From Prinsepia uniflora (lineage: Eukaryota > Streptophyta > Magnoliopsida > Rosales > Rosaceae), in the NCBI GenBank assembly GCA_032719365.1, contig CM064873.1, forward strand, positions 8,714,501-8,778,500: DNA of 64,000 nucleotides, in the 5' to 3' direction. Position 1 is the first letter of the stretch, and every line of letters starts with the position of its first letter. The notes below the pieces were generated by a model. That model had not been told where the DNA came from, made no database searches, and saw nothing but the letters and a program-made list of their open reading frames with translations. Made by a program: the position numbers and the translations under genes. Shown in pieces: positions 11,965-23,060 of the stretch.

Positions 11965-12130
11965 CGGTTTATGGGAACCGGCATGAACCCTTGTTATGGT
12001 ATTATGGTTCATGACGGTTTATAGGAACCGGCATGAACCCTTGTTGGTTATTACGGTACATGACGGTTTATGGGAACCGGCATGTTACCTGATTATGGAC
12101 ATTATGGATCATAACGGTTCAGAGGAACCG
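11965..12130 (+). repeat. Tandem hairpin array in B 5' LTR (4 units, about 50-bp period)
   Basis: Units start at 11965, 12015, 12064 and 12115. Each contains CGGTT(T/C)...GAACCG, which can fold into a 5-6 bp stem with a 4-6 base loop. Unit 4 has CGGTTC pairing with GAACCG. The array recurs at 21531-21696 in the 3' LTR and at 58244-58415 in the other family-B LTR. Confidence 0.85.
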
Positions 12131-12871
12131 GTCATGAATGTTTATGTTATATATATATATATATGTTCGTCTACCTTCCTTTACTTCTATTATCTCCTCC
12201 GGGGAGGGTCGTTGGCCTGGGTGGACCCCGGAGTAGTCACGGAGCACCGACTGAGTGGAGTCACCCCCCAGTTGGGTTCCTTACTCTCAGGAAGGCTATG
12301 ATTACTATTACCTCGGGTAGGGTCAGAGGTCTATGGACATTGATCTTGACTTTGAGAAGACTCGGATTGAGACCCGGGTAGCACGCGCGTGGCTTTGGAT
12401 ACCGTGACAAGATTGGTTGTGTGACTTATATATATGTATGTGATGGATATATGTTATATGATATGTGGTGTGTACAGGTGTGCACAGGATTTGAGCAGTA
12501 GCTCGTGTACTTGGTTTCTTTTTGGTTTGGGGCCGAGTCCCTTATGGATTTGGGCAGTGGCCCGTATGGTCGTTTTCATTGTGGTCCTTTCGACCTTGGT
12601 TTATATCTGCTTTGGGCTTAATCCCACATATGGTTTGTTTTGGATAAATGGTTTTCGAATGCATGCATGCTTTTTAGTGGAGGGTACAAATGTCTTCCTT
12701 ATTAAATGTTTTATAAACTTTTGTTTTGTCCACTCATAGTTTTTAATGTTTTGACTGCCCTTCAGGTTGACATCGGATGTGGACTGTAGCAGAGACCGAG
12801 ATATCACATACCTCCTCCGGATCCTGGCGTACTCTGATAGCCCGGGAGGGCAAAGGACGAAAATATCCCTT

Positions 12872-12892
12872 GTCTGACACTTCGTGTCAGAC
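12872..12892 (+). other. Perfect stem-loop near the 3' end of B 5' LTR
   Basis: GTCTGACAC and GTGTCAGAC pair perfectly (9 bp) around a TTC loop, 53 bases before the LTR end. The same structure is at 22436-22456, 22540-22560 (family C) and 57544-57564 (B2). Confidence 0.9.
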
Positions 12893-12948
12893 GGGAGCAG
12901 GGTCATCCCGCACTAATCCCTGGGGGATTGGGATGGGTCCTGTCAACG

Positions 12949-12960
12949 TGGTATCAGAGC
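12949..12960 (+). promoter_or_regulatory. Primer-binding site (initiator tRNA-Met) of element B
   Basis: TGGTATCAGAGC three bases after the 5' LTR, identical to the sites of elements A and C. Confidence 0.93.
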
Positions 12961-13840
12961 GGGGTTGTCTCTATTCGAGCAACCGTGTAGCTCTTGGAGC
13001 ATGTACGCAGGTCGAGGATGTGATATCTCAAGGGGCTGCAGTTCGTAGTCAACCTGATTGTCGGGGTGCCGGTACGATAGTTAGTAGGATTTGCATGCCT
13101 TGGTTCGGCATTTGAGGCCGGGGTTGCCATAGTTCTGTCAAGGTTGACAGTGTGGGACCCTACGGAAGGATTAACGTGTTCGTATTCTGGAGTGTGATCG
13201 TGAGACGGTTAGTTGGGATCGTCTTAACGAGGTCGTAGGATCGGTTCCGACTACTGATCCGATGTTGTGACCATTAGATGGTCAGATTATGTTGAGTTAA
13301 ATGGATTTACTGCAGTCGGCAGTTAGCAGCCGGATTCGAGGATCCTGATTGGACTTACGGTAGGATTGGATTGACGTCATTACGATGTCATGACCGCGGA
13401 GTCGGTCAGATTGTTGATTTTACTGCTTTTCGCAGTTGGGTTCAGAGTGACCCTAGGGCTTGATTGTGGAACCCTACCTTATGTGTATGGTTCAGAAATG
13501 TGAGTTGACGAGTGGTTTGACTTGGACGACTATTCGGATTTGGATTCATTAGTCGGTCTAGTCATGTCAGCTTGTGTGGGGGCTGCACTTCGCAGTCGAG
13601 GTTGTACTTATCGGTTAAACATAGTTGGTTGTCATGGTACTTTAGTTGTCGTTTGGTGCAACTAAGGTCATTGGTGACCTGGTAGAGGACATTGGGTTAG
13701 TCGAGTTGCGACTGGTTAGAGTTTGGTTGGACAGGTTACCAGGGTTGGTACTTGTCGATGGAATCCCTAAATGGGATACGGAGTATTTGGTACGTGCGAG
13801 TGATTCCGTTGGATGCGGGGTCTCGATAGCGGTGCCTGGT
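12961..13840 (+). other. Element B internal region, first part (non-coding)
   Basis: No long ORF and no retroelement protein motif. Its first 370 bases align with the interior of family C at 22630-23053, which supports common descent. It contains repeats of GCAGTTRGCAGTTAGCAG type near 13310-13330. It ends at TSD CTGGT (13836-13840), where the D LTR inserted. Confidence 0.8.
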
Positions 13841-16800
13841 TGTCAGGACCCACCCCGGTTTCACCCCGAAACCCGAGGTAAATCCCTCTCCCGTCTGACT
13901 CCCCGACACAACACCTAAGGAACACTTACTCGAACCCAGCCAAACGCAGGAGTAATTGCAAAATATCCCGAAAATAGCATTTACAGAACATAGTACGAAC
14001 ATACAAAGAAAATAAAACCGATAACTACACGCACACGGAAGCCTTTACTCTACTCTGGGAACTCTCACGTCACTTCTATGCCTTGGACACTGCCTCGACG
14101 TCAAGACCCCGCGCTCGCTCCACAACCTGGAGGGCAATTTAAAACAGAAAATGTGAGTGGACCAGAAAGTACAAAAAGTTCAAAACCATTTTATAAGAAA
14201 ACCGAGTTTAAACCCTCCGTTTTGAAACCACATGCATAACCAACAGTTATAAACACAGTTCTAAAATAATCGTTCTTAAACATCATAAGAAACAGAAACA
14301 CTATAAAATATCATAGGAAACCATAACATGAGTATCAGAAACCGTATCAAAACCATAACCACCAAATCATCATTTTCCCGATCAAACCTGCTGGATCTAT
14401 CCGAGTCTTTAAACTCCCGAGTCTTTAAACTCAATCCAGGCCTTAATCATATTCGAGTCTTTAAACTCCCGAGTCTTTAAACTCAAAGGCCTACGGGGGA
14501 AATCAATATATATCCGAGTCTTTAAACTCCCGAGTCTTTAAACTCAATCCGGGTCTTTAAACCCAATCCGGCCGGTCCCCCGTCACATAAATCCGGGTCT
14601 TTAAACCCAATATCCAGATCCAGCAAATCCAATCCCAAAACATTTAAAAACCATTTACCAATCTACATCCAAACCCGAATCCGAAATCACTGGTCCGATG
14701 CTCTCCCGGCATCTAGAACCGTCATTCCGAACCCAAATCCGGAGTCCACTTTCCAATCTTCAAACCAAATTCCGATTAGTGAAATCCGATTCTAAAATCG
14801 AAAACTTTGATCATCGAAATCCTGTTCCCCAAAATCCACTTATAACCATTGAAAACCACTTATCAATTGAAATCCCAAAATCATAACATATATTCCAGAA
14901 ACCAACCATTCCTCGTAAAACGTGCTAAAAACCACTTTCCTCGAAAAACGTGTAATAATGCAAAACCGACCCAACATATTCGATAAACACAAAATCATGA
15001 TTGAAAACCATAAGACAATTATAGAAAACAGTTATGCATGCTCGAGTTTAGAGAAGAGGTCCACTCACAGTACGGAGCCCTACTCGCGTCCCGACCGTCC
15101 AGCCCGTTCCTCGGCTTCCTCGGGAAATCTCGATCCTGTCAAACACCGTCAAATTACGTCACTAATACATCTACTAACACTCTCCTAAATTTCCTCCAAA
15201 ATCCCCGAACCGAAGACTTAAAACCCCGGGACCCTACACATTCACCCTCGCGGAACTACACTCAAACGACTTCCGATTAACCCGAAACCAACTCCATTGA
15301 ACTCACAACAACTCCTAGACCAAAAACTATGTTGACCGTTCCTCCCAGAACCGCCGCACGCGCCTCCACGCGCCGCCCAAAGTGGCTGCGCGTGGCCCTC
15401 ACGCGCCAGCTACAGTGCACCGTCAACCTTGGGCAGACCCGGTTCGCGCCAGTGGTCTGGACCCTGAACCGGCGAGAGCGGTTCTCCTCATTCCGTCCAC
15501 CAAAACGACTCCTCTCTTCACCAGCAGCATCGTCCCGTCCTAGGCTACCCCTTCCCGTGTGTCACTCACCTCGATTCACCCTAAAACTCGTCGACTCAAC
15601 CTTGAACAAAAACCCGTACACTGCCCTGTTTCTTACTCCGGCCACCCACGACTTCCCCCTTCACGGAGGCTACACCAACCTCTTCCCTGGACTTCTCTAA
15701 ACCTAACCCAGCTAACCTGAACCATCGACTCACTCCCCAACTGCACAACTTGCCGTTCGAACCTCACGGCTAAAACAGAGCACACAAGTGCACTCCGTCG
15801 TACCGGCCGCCCCTGTGCACCACCCATCACGGCAGCACACTCAACCCGTTCCTAGGACCCTCAGGAGCCTCACCCTAACCTCCAACTCCCTCGACTCTAG
15901 CCCTAGACTCACGACTTTCACATTGAAGTTCAATGGAAAACAGAGTACCGAATCGGAGATGAGGAAATTACCTGCCTCTTGCTGCCACCGTGAGCTCCTC
16001 CGGTAGTGGTTGACTCCTCGCAACCCGCACGACACCACCACGGACTCAATTGCCCCGTACACGGCTACCACCGCCACAATTCTCACAATTCCTTCCTGTT
16101 TCCTCCCTGATTTTCCCGCAGCTCTCGACACCCTCACACACGGCCACCACACCGTCAACCTCTCTCACTGCTTCCCTCTCACTCTCTAATCACCCTCACA
16201 CACTCACAATTCATCAACACACACACCACCACCCTCAATTTCCTTCACGACCTCCCTCTGTTTTCTGAACCAGCATCACACAACACGGGTGCACCCCAAT
16301 TATTTGGGCCGTGCACACACTCGAACTCACCAGAAGCCACTACACACCTGCCATGTGTCACCATCCCTTCATCCTTTATCCCACCTGGCCTAATCCCAGC
16401 CGTCCATTCCTTTCTTCTGTGCACAAATCCCAATGTGCCACAATGACCAAAATACCCTTCTTTTTAACTTATATTTACGTTTTAACCAAAACTTCCTAGA
16501 CCCGTAACTCTCACCCCGTAAGTCCGATGAATACGTGCCGCCTGTCATCGAACTCAGGACGACAAGAACTATCTAACCATCCTAGGTCAACCTACCAAAA
16601 CTCGATTATTCAAAAAGTCAACTTTTCCCCCTATTTTTCCAAAATTACACGAATGCCCTCGACCTTCCGAACATCACAACTTCCTCCTCGGATGTCGGAA
16701 TCGGGCGTGCCACCTGCCTACGGATTCGTGACGTCCTCAACTACGTCCTAGTCACTGGTCAACTCCCATTTGACCACCCGAAATAAAAGTCAACATTTCT

Positions 16801-16928
16801 GCCCGACCCAGGGGCAAAATCGTCATTCTAAGTTCCCGGACCCCTCGGGACCACCTAACCCTTGATTAACCTTACTAATCACACCTTACTCACTCTACTA
16901 ATCCCAATTCTCGGGACGGGTTGTTACA
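13841..16928 (-). repeat. Solo LTR D1 (3088 bp) inside element B
   Basis: A single LTR with ends TGTCAGGACC...GGTTGTTACA and a perfect TSD CTGGT (13836-13840 and 16929-16933). No primer site or interior follows, so it is a solo LTR left by recombination between the two LTRs of a full element. Its coding strand is minus, since that strand starts TGTAACAACCCG like D2 and D3. It carries eight palindromic GAGTTTAAAGACTC-type units at about 14397-14610. The ORFs inside are not genes. Confidence 0.93.
14397..14610 (-). repeat. Palindromic 14-mer array in D1 (8 units)
   Basis: Six units of GAGTTTAAAGACTC and two of GGGTTTAAAGACCC (coding strand). The two unit types differ by paired changes that keep self-complementarity. 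D2 has six units and D3 has seven. Confidence 0.9.
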
Positions 16929-16933
16929 CTGGT

Positions 16934-19375
16934 AGTTAGGTCTGCACGAGTGTGTAGCAGGCACTACTACCGAGAGTGGTCGTAGTTACGCTTGTTGGGA
17001 ATCGGGGACGTTCGGGGAACGTTTTCTTTTTCTCGCAGGAGTTGTCAGGGTGACTGTACCCAGAGTTGTTGGGTACGAGGGAGGCAGAATTCCCATCTTC
17101 GAACAGAGGTACGGGGTCGTCGTTCGGTATGAGCGGAGATCCAGGATTATCTGATTTGCACACTTTGTGCTGATGCTGACAGGTGATGATACTGGTACTA
17201 GTGCTGGTGCTGGTGCCGGTGATCGTGATGACGATGAGTTACGGATCGGGGTGTGACTCCGTCGAGATGGGCATATGTTCGGTATCTGTGGTTCGGGAGT
17301 GGATCACGGATAGTTAGGGTACACGTGGTTGATGTCCGGGTATGTTGTTTCCAATCTGGTTGGAACTTCGAAATCGCGAGAGGTTGCGATTGAGGTGACG
17401 AGAGGAATGCGGGTTTTCCGCATTGGTATTGGGTATGTCGAAGTCGTTTGGGTGACTTTTCGGATTCTACCATGATTGATGATGGTAGATGACGTTGATG
17501 ATATAGATGTTGTTGGTTGCCACTAGTACACTGATTTGTGTATTGGTTGGTGGACCCGGGATTTGTTCTGAATCATCAGGAGGAGATGAGTATATCGAAG
17601 TTAAATGACTGAGATTTCTCATTTTCTACTTGATGGCAGACGATGTTGGATTACGTGGCGTGGTGAGTGCAGCAAGTTTTGGTCGCATTCACGTAGGATG
17701 AGTTTTGATGTCATCGTGTTGGATCGTTCTTGGTTTTTCCTAGGTGAAATGACAAGGATCGATACGAGGTAATCAGTGAGAACCCACAGTCTCCGCGTGT
17801 TTCGTCGTTGACAAATCTGTTTAGATGTGGGGAATGGTTGAGGACTTTGAACGTCGTGACGATCGGGGATCGTGACGTCTATAGTCGTTTGACGTAGTGG
17901 TGGATCTGGATCGTGATCTTGATGATCCAGATAGGTGGAGAGTTATTACTCTTACTTGGATGTTGAGTGGAGCATGTTGGGACTGAACTTCTTTTCGAGG
18001 TAAATCCCATATGGCTTATTACTCACCCGAGTAGTTGTCCGATGAGTAGTTTTCCGACGTGGTCGGATATGGTTAGCCTTAGGGATGTGCGGATATTGTG
18101 ATTGGCTTCCCTATGAAGTCAATCGATGGTGTTGGAGTAATCGGTTGAGCAGACAACCGATAGGTTCATGATTGATACGTCTCGGTAGACGAGAAGGATA
18201 TTTCGAGTTTTGGAATCAGATTTCTGAATGACGATTCAGGATTTGATTTTGGAACTTGAAAAAGGATTTCTAGATTTGGGTTTTGGAATCGGATTCTAGG
18301 TGACGATTCAGGATTTGAGTCTAGAGCTTGACTGTAGATTTTCCTTTATGGATTTGGGTTCGTAATGGTTATTCCAAATGCTAGCTTACGGAATGATGAT
18401 TTCGGATTCGAATTTGGACATGATATGGATATGACTTCTGGGTTTGGATTCGGGATTTCTTACGAACTTGCGGATTCAGATTCGGATTTGGAAATAGATG
18501 ATGGGTTGGAGTTTTGATTTGTCTAATACTGGATTGGACAAATGAACTCCATAATTGAAACGTGTTTGACTACGACCTAGGTGGTCTGGTTATTGTTGTG
18601 GTATGTCGCTGGGTAGATGTACGTACTTTGTACGTTGTTCAAGGTACGATACTAGGCAGACTTGTCGTGCCTGGTGACGGTATATAGGAGATACCGGTGG
18701 TGCGTTGGAGAGCGTATTGGTAGTCGGATTGGTTCTGATACCATCGGATTAGTTGAGGTCGTGGACTGGACATTGGATATTGTGCATTAGGTCATAGTAG
18801 TTCTGATGGGCTTGGTTACACACAGGTCGAGTGTTTTGTTAGTATGCATATACTCCGGTTGAGTGAGTTGGTGGTTAGTATAACCACAAGGGAGTATAGT
18901 GTTAGTTTTCGACTGACGACTGTCAAGTGGTGACGGTCTGTCGGAGGTGTCAGCGTGGATCGTTGAGTGAGGTCTGATGACTCCCAGTGGGAGCAGACGT
19001 CAGGATATCTTAGTGATTGAGTAAGGAACGGTAGAGTTGTTTATGTCAGCGAAAGGGTAGATTTGACAAGTGGGTCGATCATAGGATACTTGGGCTACTC
19101 TGATACTGACAGGTGGTGTCAGTTCGGAGCGTACGACTTCTGCTATTCGACGTGGTCGAATGTAGACGAGGCGACATGAGCGTTAGTGGTACGACTGGTT
19201 GCAGACGAGTATTATTCTGGTTAGTGGGTGTACTAGTGTACACGTGTCAGGAGATCGAATTATTTCCACGAGGTGGATGTGGAATCAAGATAGTTGGAGT
19301 TTCGAGAACGAAACTAATTAAGGAGGGAAGAACGGTTAGATTAGGTCGGTTGGAATTTCGAGGACGAAATTAATT
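16934..19375 (+). other. Element B internal region, second part (non-coding)
   Basis: Continuation of the B interior after the D1 solo LTR. Six-frame reading shows no retroelement domain. A short GGTGCTGGTGCCGGTGAT-type repeat lies near 17195-17215. Bases about 18200-18390 align with 63440-63560 of LTR D3 (shared GGTGACGATTC and GCTAGCTTACGGAATGATG), so a D-LTR-like module is embedded here. The last 80 bases hold two copies of a TTTCGAGRACGAAA inverted repeat, each followed by TAATTAAGGAGGGAAG. Confidence 0.8.
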
Positions 19376-19388
19376 AAGGAGGGAAGGT
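19376..19388 (+). promoter_or_regulatory. Polypurine tract of element B
   Basis: AAGGAGGGAAGGT directly before the 3' LTR. A second, near-identical purine run lies about 57 bases upstream (19319-19330), part of a short tandem duplication also seen in B2 at 61070-61150. Confidence 0.85.
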
Positions 19389-22300
19389 TGTAACGACCCG
19401 TCCCAAATTCCTAGCTTAGATTAGTGACTAATCACGATTAGTGAGGCTAATCCGTGATTAGTAGAGCGAAATCGGACGAACGGTGCGAAATGACCGTTTT
19501 GCCCCTGATGGTGGCAAAACGTTGACTTTTTAATCAGGCGGTCAAATGGACTTTGACCGATGACCGTGACGTAGTTTGTGACGTCACGAGTTCATAGACA
19601 GGTGGCACGTTCAATTCCGACATTCGAGGAGGAAGTTATGACGTTCGGAAGTTTAGGGGCATTTTGGTAATTTGGGTGAATAGGAGGTCAAATGTTGACT
19701 TTTTGACCGGGAGGTCTGATGGCCGAGGGCCGAAGACCATTACGTAGATGAGGACGATACGAATTCATAGGCAGGCGGCACACTGAAATCGGACTTCGAA
19801 CGGGAGAGTTATGGGTCACGGAAGTTCGATTTCACTATGCACGAACTTCGAGACGGGGACGTTTCGGTGAAATCTGATTGGGTGGATATTTTGGTGGGCC
19901 CCATGGATGAGTGACAAGTGTCACTCATCCCATTGCTTTGATCCCCCAAAATGTGGATCTAAATAATTAAATATTATTATTTTAATTATTTTATAATTTA
20001 ACCTAACAACTATTAATCCTAACCATCCATTTCAACCCTACCTTTTAATCCTCACCATCAATTCTCTCTTCTCTTCCACGGCACCACCATCATTTTCATT
20101 CATTTTCTTCCTTTTCCTCACAAACCCGAAAAACCCCATTAACCCATATTCTCCATTTTCTTCAACACACACAACACACATCCCCTCACCACCTGTGACT
20201 GAGACCAGAGTGATAGTGTGAGTGAGACGAGGAAGGACAGGACGGAGGCGGCCAGAGCCACGGCGGCTCACGGCGGGAGGAAACCCGAAAAGGTAGGTTA
20301 GGGGTTTGAAATTCAAAACTTGGGTTTTATGGGTCTTGGATCGAAACTAATGATTTGGTTGGGTTTTTGGGGACTCGAGGAGGCTAATGGGATCAAAAGG
20401 AACGGCTGAGGACGGCGGTGCAGCCCAGACGGACGGCCGAAAGCTGGGCGACTGTTCTCGGCATCACAGGTAACTACCTCGACCCGTTTTCTAGTTTTTA
20501 AACCCATAGAACTCTAGGTTAGGTTGAGAGGAGTAGAATGGGACAAACGGGAGGAAAAATAGTGGCCGGAGCAGGAAGAACCGGCCGGGTCAAGCCGCGG
20601 GTCACGGCGACCCGGTTACTGGTATTCGGGTCGACCCGCGGGAGGACAGAGATGACAGGTGACGTCATCATGTCAGCGATGACGTCAGCATTGTCAGATC
20701 TGACAATGTCAGCTGACATGTCAGACAGTGGGCCAATGGGAGCGTGACACGTGTCACTGTCAGGGGCTGTCAGTGATGACGTCATGCTGACGTCAGCGAT
20801 GACGTCAGCAGGTACTGTAGCAGGCGCGTGAAGCCCACGCGCAGCCACTTCAGGCGGCGCGTGAGGGCGCGTGGCAGGGAATCTGGGGAAGGTTCCAACA
20901 TACGAAATCTTCTATTCGATGTAACGACCATTTTGAGACTGGTTTCGTGTCGATCGGACACCGTCTCGATATGTTTCGGGGCATCGGAAGGTTTAGGTTC
21001 GGGATTAAAAATAGTTAAAAATACGGAAAAATTATGGGGCTTTGGTAGGAGGTTAATTAAGTAGTTAGTAACCTTCTATTACGATTTGGACAGGTTTGGG
21101 AGTCCCGGTGACGGTGATCGGCTCGGGGAGCCGTATGGCACGCAAATCGAGGCGGCAGCTCGGACGGTCTGTGAGTGGACCTTGTTTTCTAAATTGGTGC
21201 ATGCATAAATGTTTATTATATGTTTTATTACTTGTTTGATGATGCCATGGGTGCATTTGTATGTGGTTACGTATAAGCACGTATTTTGAGGTTTCGGCCT
21301 TATACGGTGCTTATACGTGTCTGTATTTCTTTATTGATTTAAATGAACTGAATTTGGATTTCAAAATGATAAACTCGGGTATGAAACCCATTTGGTTTTG
21401 TCTCGGGCATATGACCTCAGATTCCGGGCACGGTGCCCAGTTGGTGTCCTATGTTCGGGTACGAGACCCAGTCACTTTACGGTTTATGATTTCAGGTCAG
21501 GGAACCTTAAATGGAGTCCCAGGTTCATGACGGTTTATGGGAACCGGCATGAACCCTTGTTATGGTATTATGGTTCATGACGGTTTATAGGAACCGGCAT
21601 GAACCCTTGTTGGTTATTACGGTACATGACGGTTTATGGGAACCGGCATGTTACCTGATTATGGATATTATGGATCATAACGGTTCAGAGGAACCGGTCA
21701 TGAATGTTTATGTTATATATATATATATGTTCGTCTACCTTCCTTTACTTCTATTATCTCCTCCGGGGAGGGTCGTTGGCCTGGGTGGACCCCGGAGTAG
21801 TCACGGAGCACCGACTGAGTGGAGTCACTCCCCAGTTGGGTTCCTTACTCTCAGGAAGGCTATGATTACTATTACCTTGGGTAGGGTCAGAGGTCTACGG
21901 ACATTGATCTTGACTTTGAGAAGACTCGGATTGAGACCCGGGTAGCACGCGCGTGGCTTTGGATACCGTGACAGGATTGGTTGTGTGACTTATATATATG
22001 TATGTGATGGATATATGTTATATGATATGTGGTGTGTACAGGTGTGCACAGGATTTGAGCAGTAGCTCGTGTACTTGGTTTCTTTATGGTTTGGGGCCGA
22101 GTCCCTTATGGATTTGGGCAGTGGCCCGTATGGTCGTTTTCATTGTGGTCCTTTCGACCTTGGTTTATATCTGCTTTGGGCTTAGTCCCACATATGGTTT
22201 GTTTTGGATAAATGGTTTTCGAATGCATGCATGCTTTTTAATGGAGGGTACAAATGTCTTCCTTATTAAATGTTTTATAAACTTTTGTTTTGTCCACTCA

Positions 22301-22509
22301 TAGTTTTTAATGTTTTGACTGCCCTTCAGGTTGACATCGGATGTGGACTGTAGCAGAGACCGAGATATCACATACCTCCTCCGGATCCTGGCGTACTCTG
22401 ATAGCCCGGGAGGGCAAAGGACGAAAATATCCCTTGTCTGACACTTCGTGTCAGACGGGAGCAGGGTCATCCCGCACTAATCCCTGGGGGATTGGGATGG
22501 GTCCTGTCA
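19389..22509 (+). repeat. Element B 3' LTR (3121 bp)
   Basis: Direct repeat of 9792-12945, starting TGTAACGACCCG and ending GGGTCCTGTCA. It lacks about 30 bases near 20070 that the 5' LTR has, has five TGACGTCA sites (about 20660-20810), and keeps the four hairpin units (21531, 21581, 21630, 21681). It is followed by the right TSD CCGAG (22510-22514). Confidence 0.95.
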
Positions 22510-22614
22510 CCGAGAGGGCAAAGGTATGAAATATCTCTTGTCTGACACTTCGTGTCAGACGGGAGCAGGGTCATCCCGCGTTAATCCCGGGGGGGATTGG
22601 GATGGGTCCTGTCA
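22510..22614 (+). repeat. 3' end of family-C LTR (host of element B)
   Basis: Continues the LTR piece seen at 9731-9791 after removing element B. It carries the 9-bp stem (22540-22560) and ends GGGTCCTGTCA at 22614, followed by a primer-binding site. It is related to B but diverged, so C is an older sister family or copy. Confidence 0.88.
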
Positions 22615-23060
22615 GCGTGGTATCAGAGCGAGGCTGGCTTATCGGAGCTCAGTTAGCTCATATCAGAGCATATGATTGCTCGTAGGATGCGCAGGTCGAG
22701 GATGTGATATCTCAATGGGCTACAGCTCGTTATCAACCTGATAGTGGGATTCCGATACGGTAGTTAGTAGGATTGGATCGTGGAATGTTTTGGTTCGGCA
22801 TATTATGCCGGGGTTGTCATAGTTCTGTCAAGGTTGACAGTGTGGGATCCTACGAAGGGATGAATGTAACAGTACTTTAGAGTTTTGATCGTGAGACAGT
22901 TAGTTGGGATCGTCTTTCACGACGTTGTAGGATCAGTTTGACAATAGGTTCGGAATTGTGATCATCTGATGATCGGATATTGTTGTGTTAAATGGTTTAC
23001 TGCTCCTGGTAGTTAGCAGCCGGATTCGTGGAGTGTACTGCAGTTGGCAGTTAGCAGATA
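22615..23060 (+). mobile_element. Element C internal fragment with primer-binding site
   Basis: A primer site TGGTATCAGAGC (22618-22629) is followed by about 430 bases alignable with the start of the B interior (12961-13330), many positions changed. Similarity stops near 23053-23060, where AT-rich unrelated DNA begins, so the rest of C was deleted. No coding sequence. Confidence 0.8.

Larger units (their letters stand above)
9792..12945 (+). repeat. Element B 5' LTR (3154 bp)
   Basis: Starts TGTAACGACCCG and ends GGGTCCTGTCA. In order it holds a palindrome GAGTGACAAGTGTCACTC (10311-10328), an AT-rich TATA-like stretch (about 10365-10400), a CT-rich leader, TGACGTCA sites (about 11100-11245), GCGCGTG-type stems (about 11257-11310), a TGCATGCATAA block (about 11632), four tandem hairpins (11965-12130), an (AT)n run near 12150 and a perfect 9-bp stem near the 3' end (12872-12892). 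Confidence 0.95.
9792..22509 (+). mobile_element. Element B: large non-autonomous LTR retrotransposon (LARD-like) with nested solo LTR
   Basis: Complete element with TSD CCGAG at 9787-9791 and 22510-22514. It has two LTRs of 3154 and 3121 bp, an initiator tRNA-Met primer site at 12949-12960 and a polypurine tract at 19376-19388. After removing the nested D LTR, the interior is about 3.35 kb with no long ORF and no recognisable gag, protease, RT, RNaseH or integrase motif. That is the pattern of large retrotransposon derivatives, which depend on proteins from other elements. Ends, primer site and the motif TTTCGAGGACGAA before the polypurine tract are shared with coding element A, so A-like elements are candidate helpers (inference). 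The two LTRs differ by roughly 1% over the first 700 bases, plus a 30-base indel near 10480-10510, so insertion was fairly recent. Confidence 0.92.

Noticed and set aside
11695..12739. Repeated ORFs in family-B LTRs (also 21261-22303 and 57462-58354)
   Set aside because: Present only because the LTR is repeated; frames are not kept between B and B2 and no motif is seen.
14397..14610. Repeat-spacer look of the D array as a CRISPR array
   Set aside because: Plant LTR context, spacers are themselves conserved between copies, and there are no cas genes.
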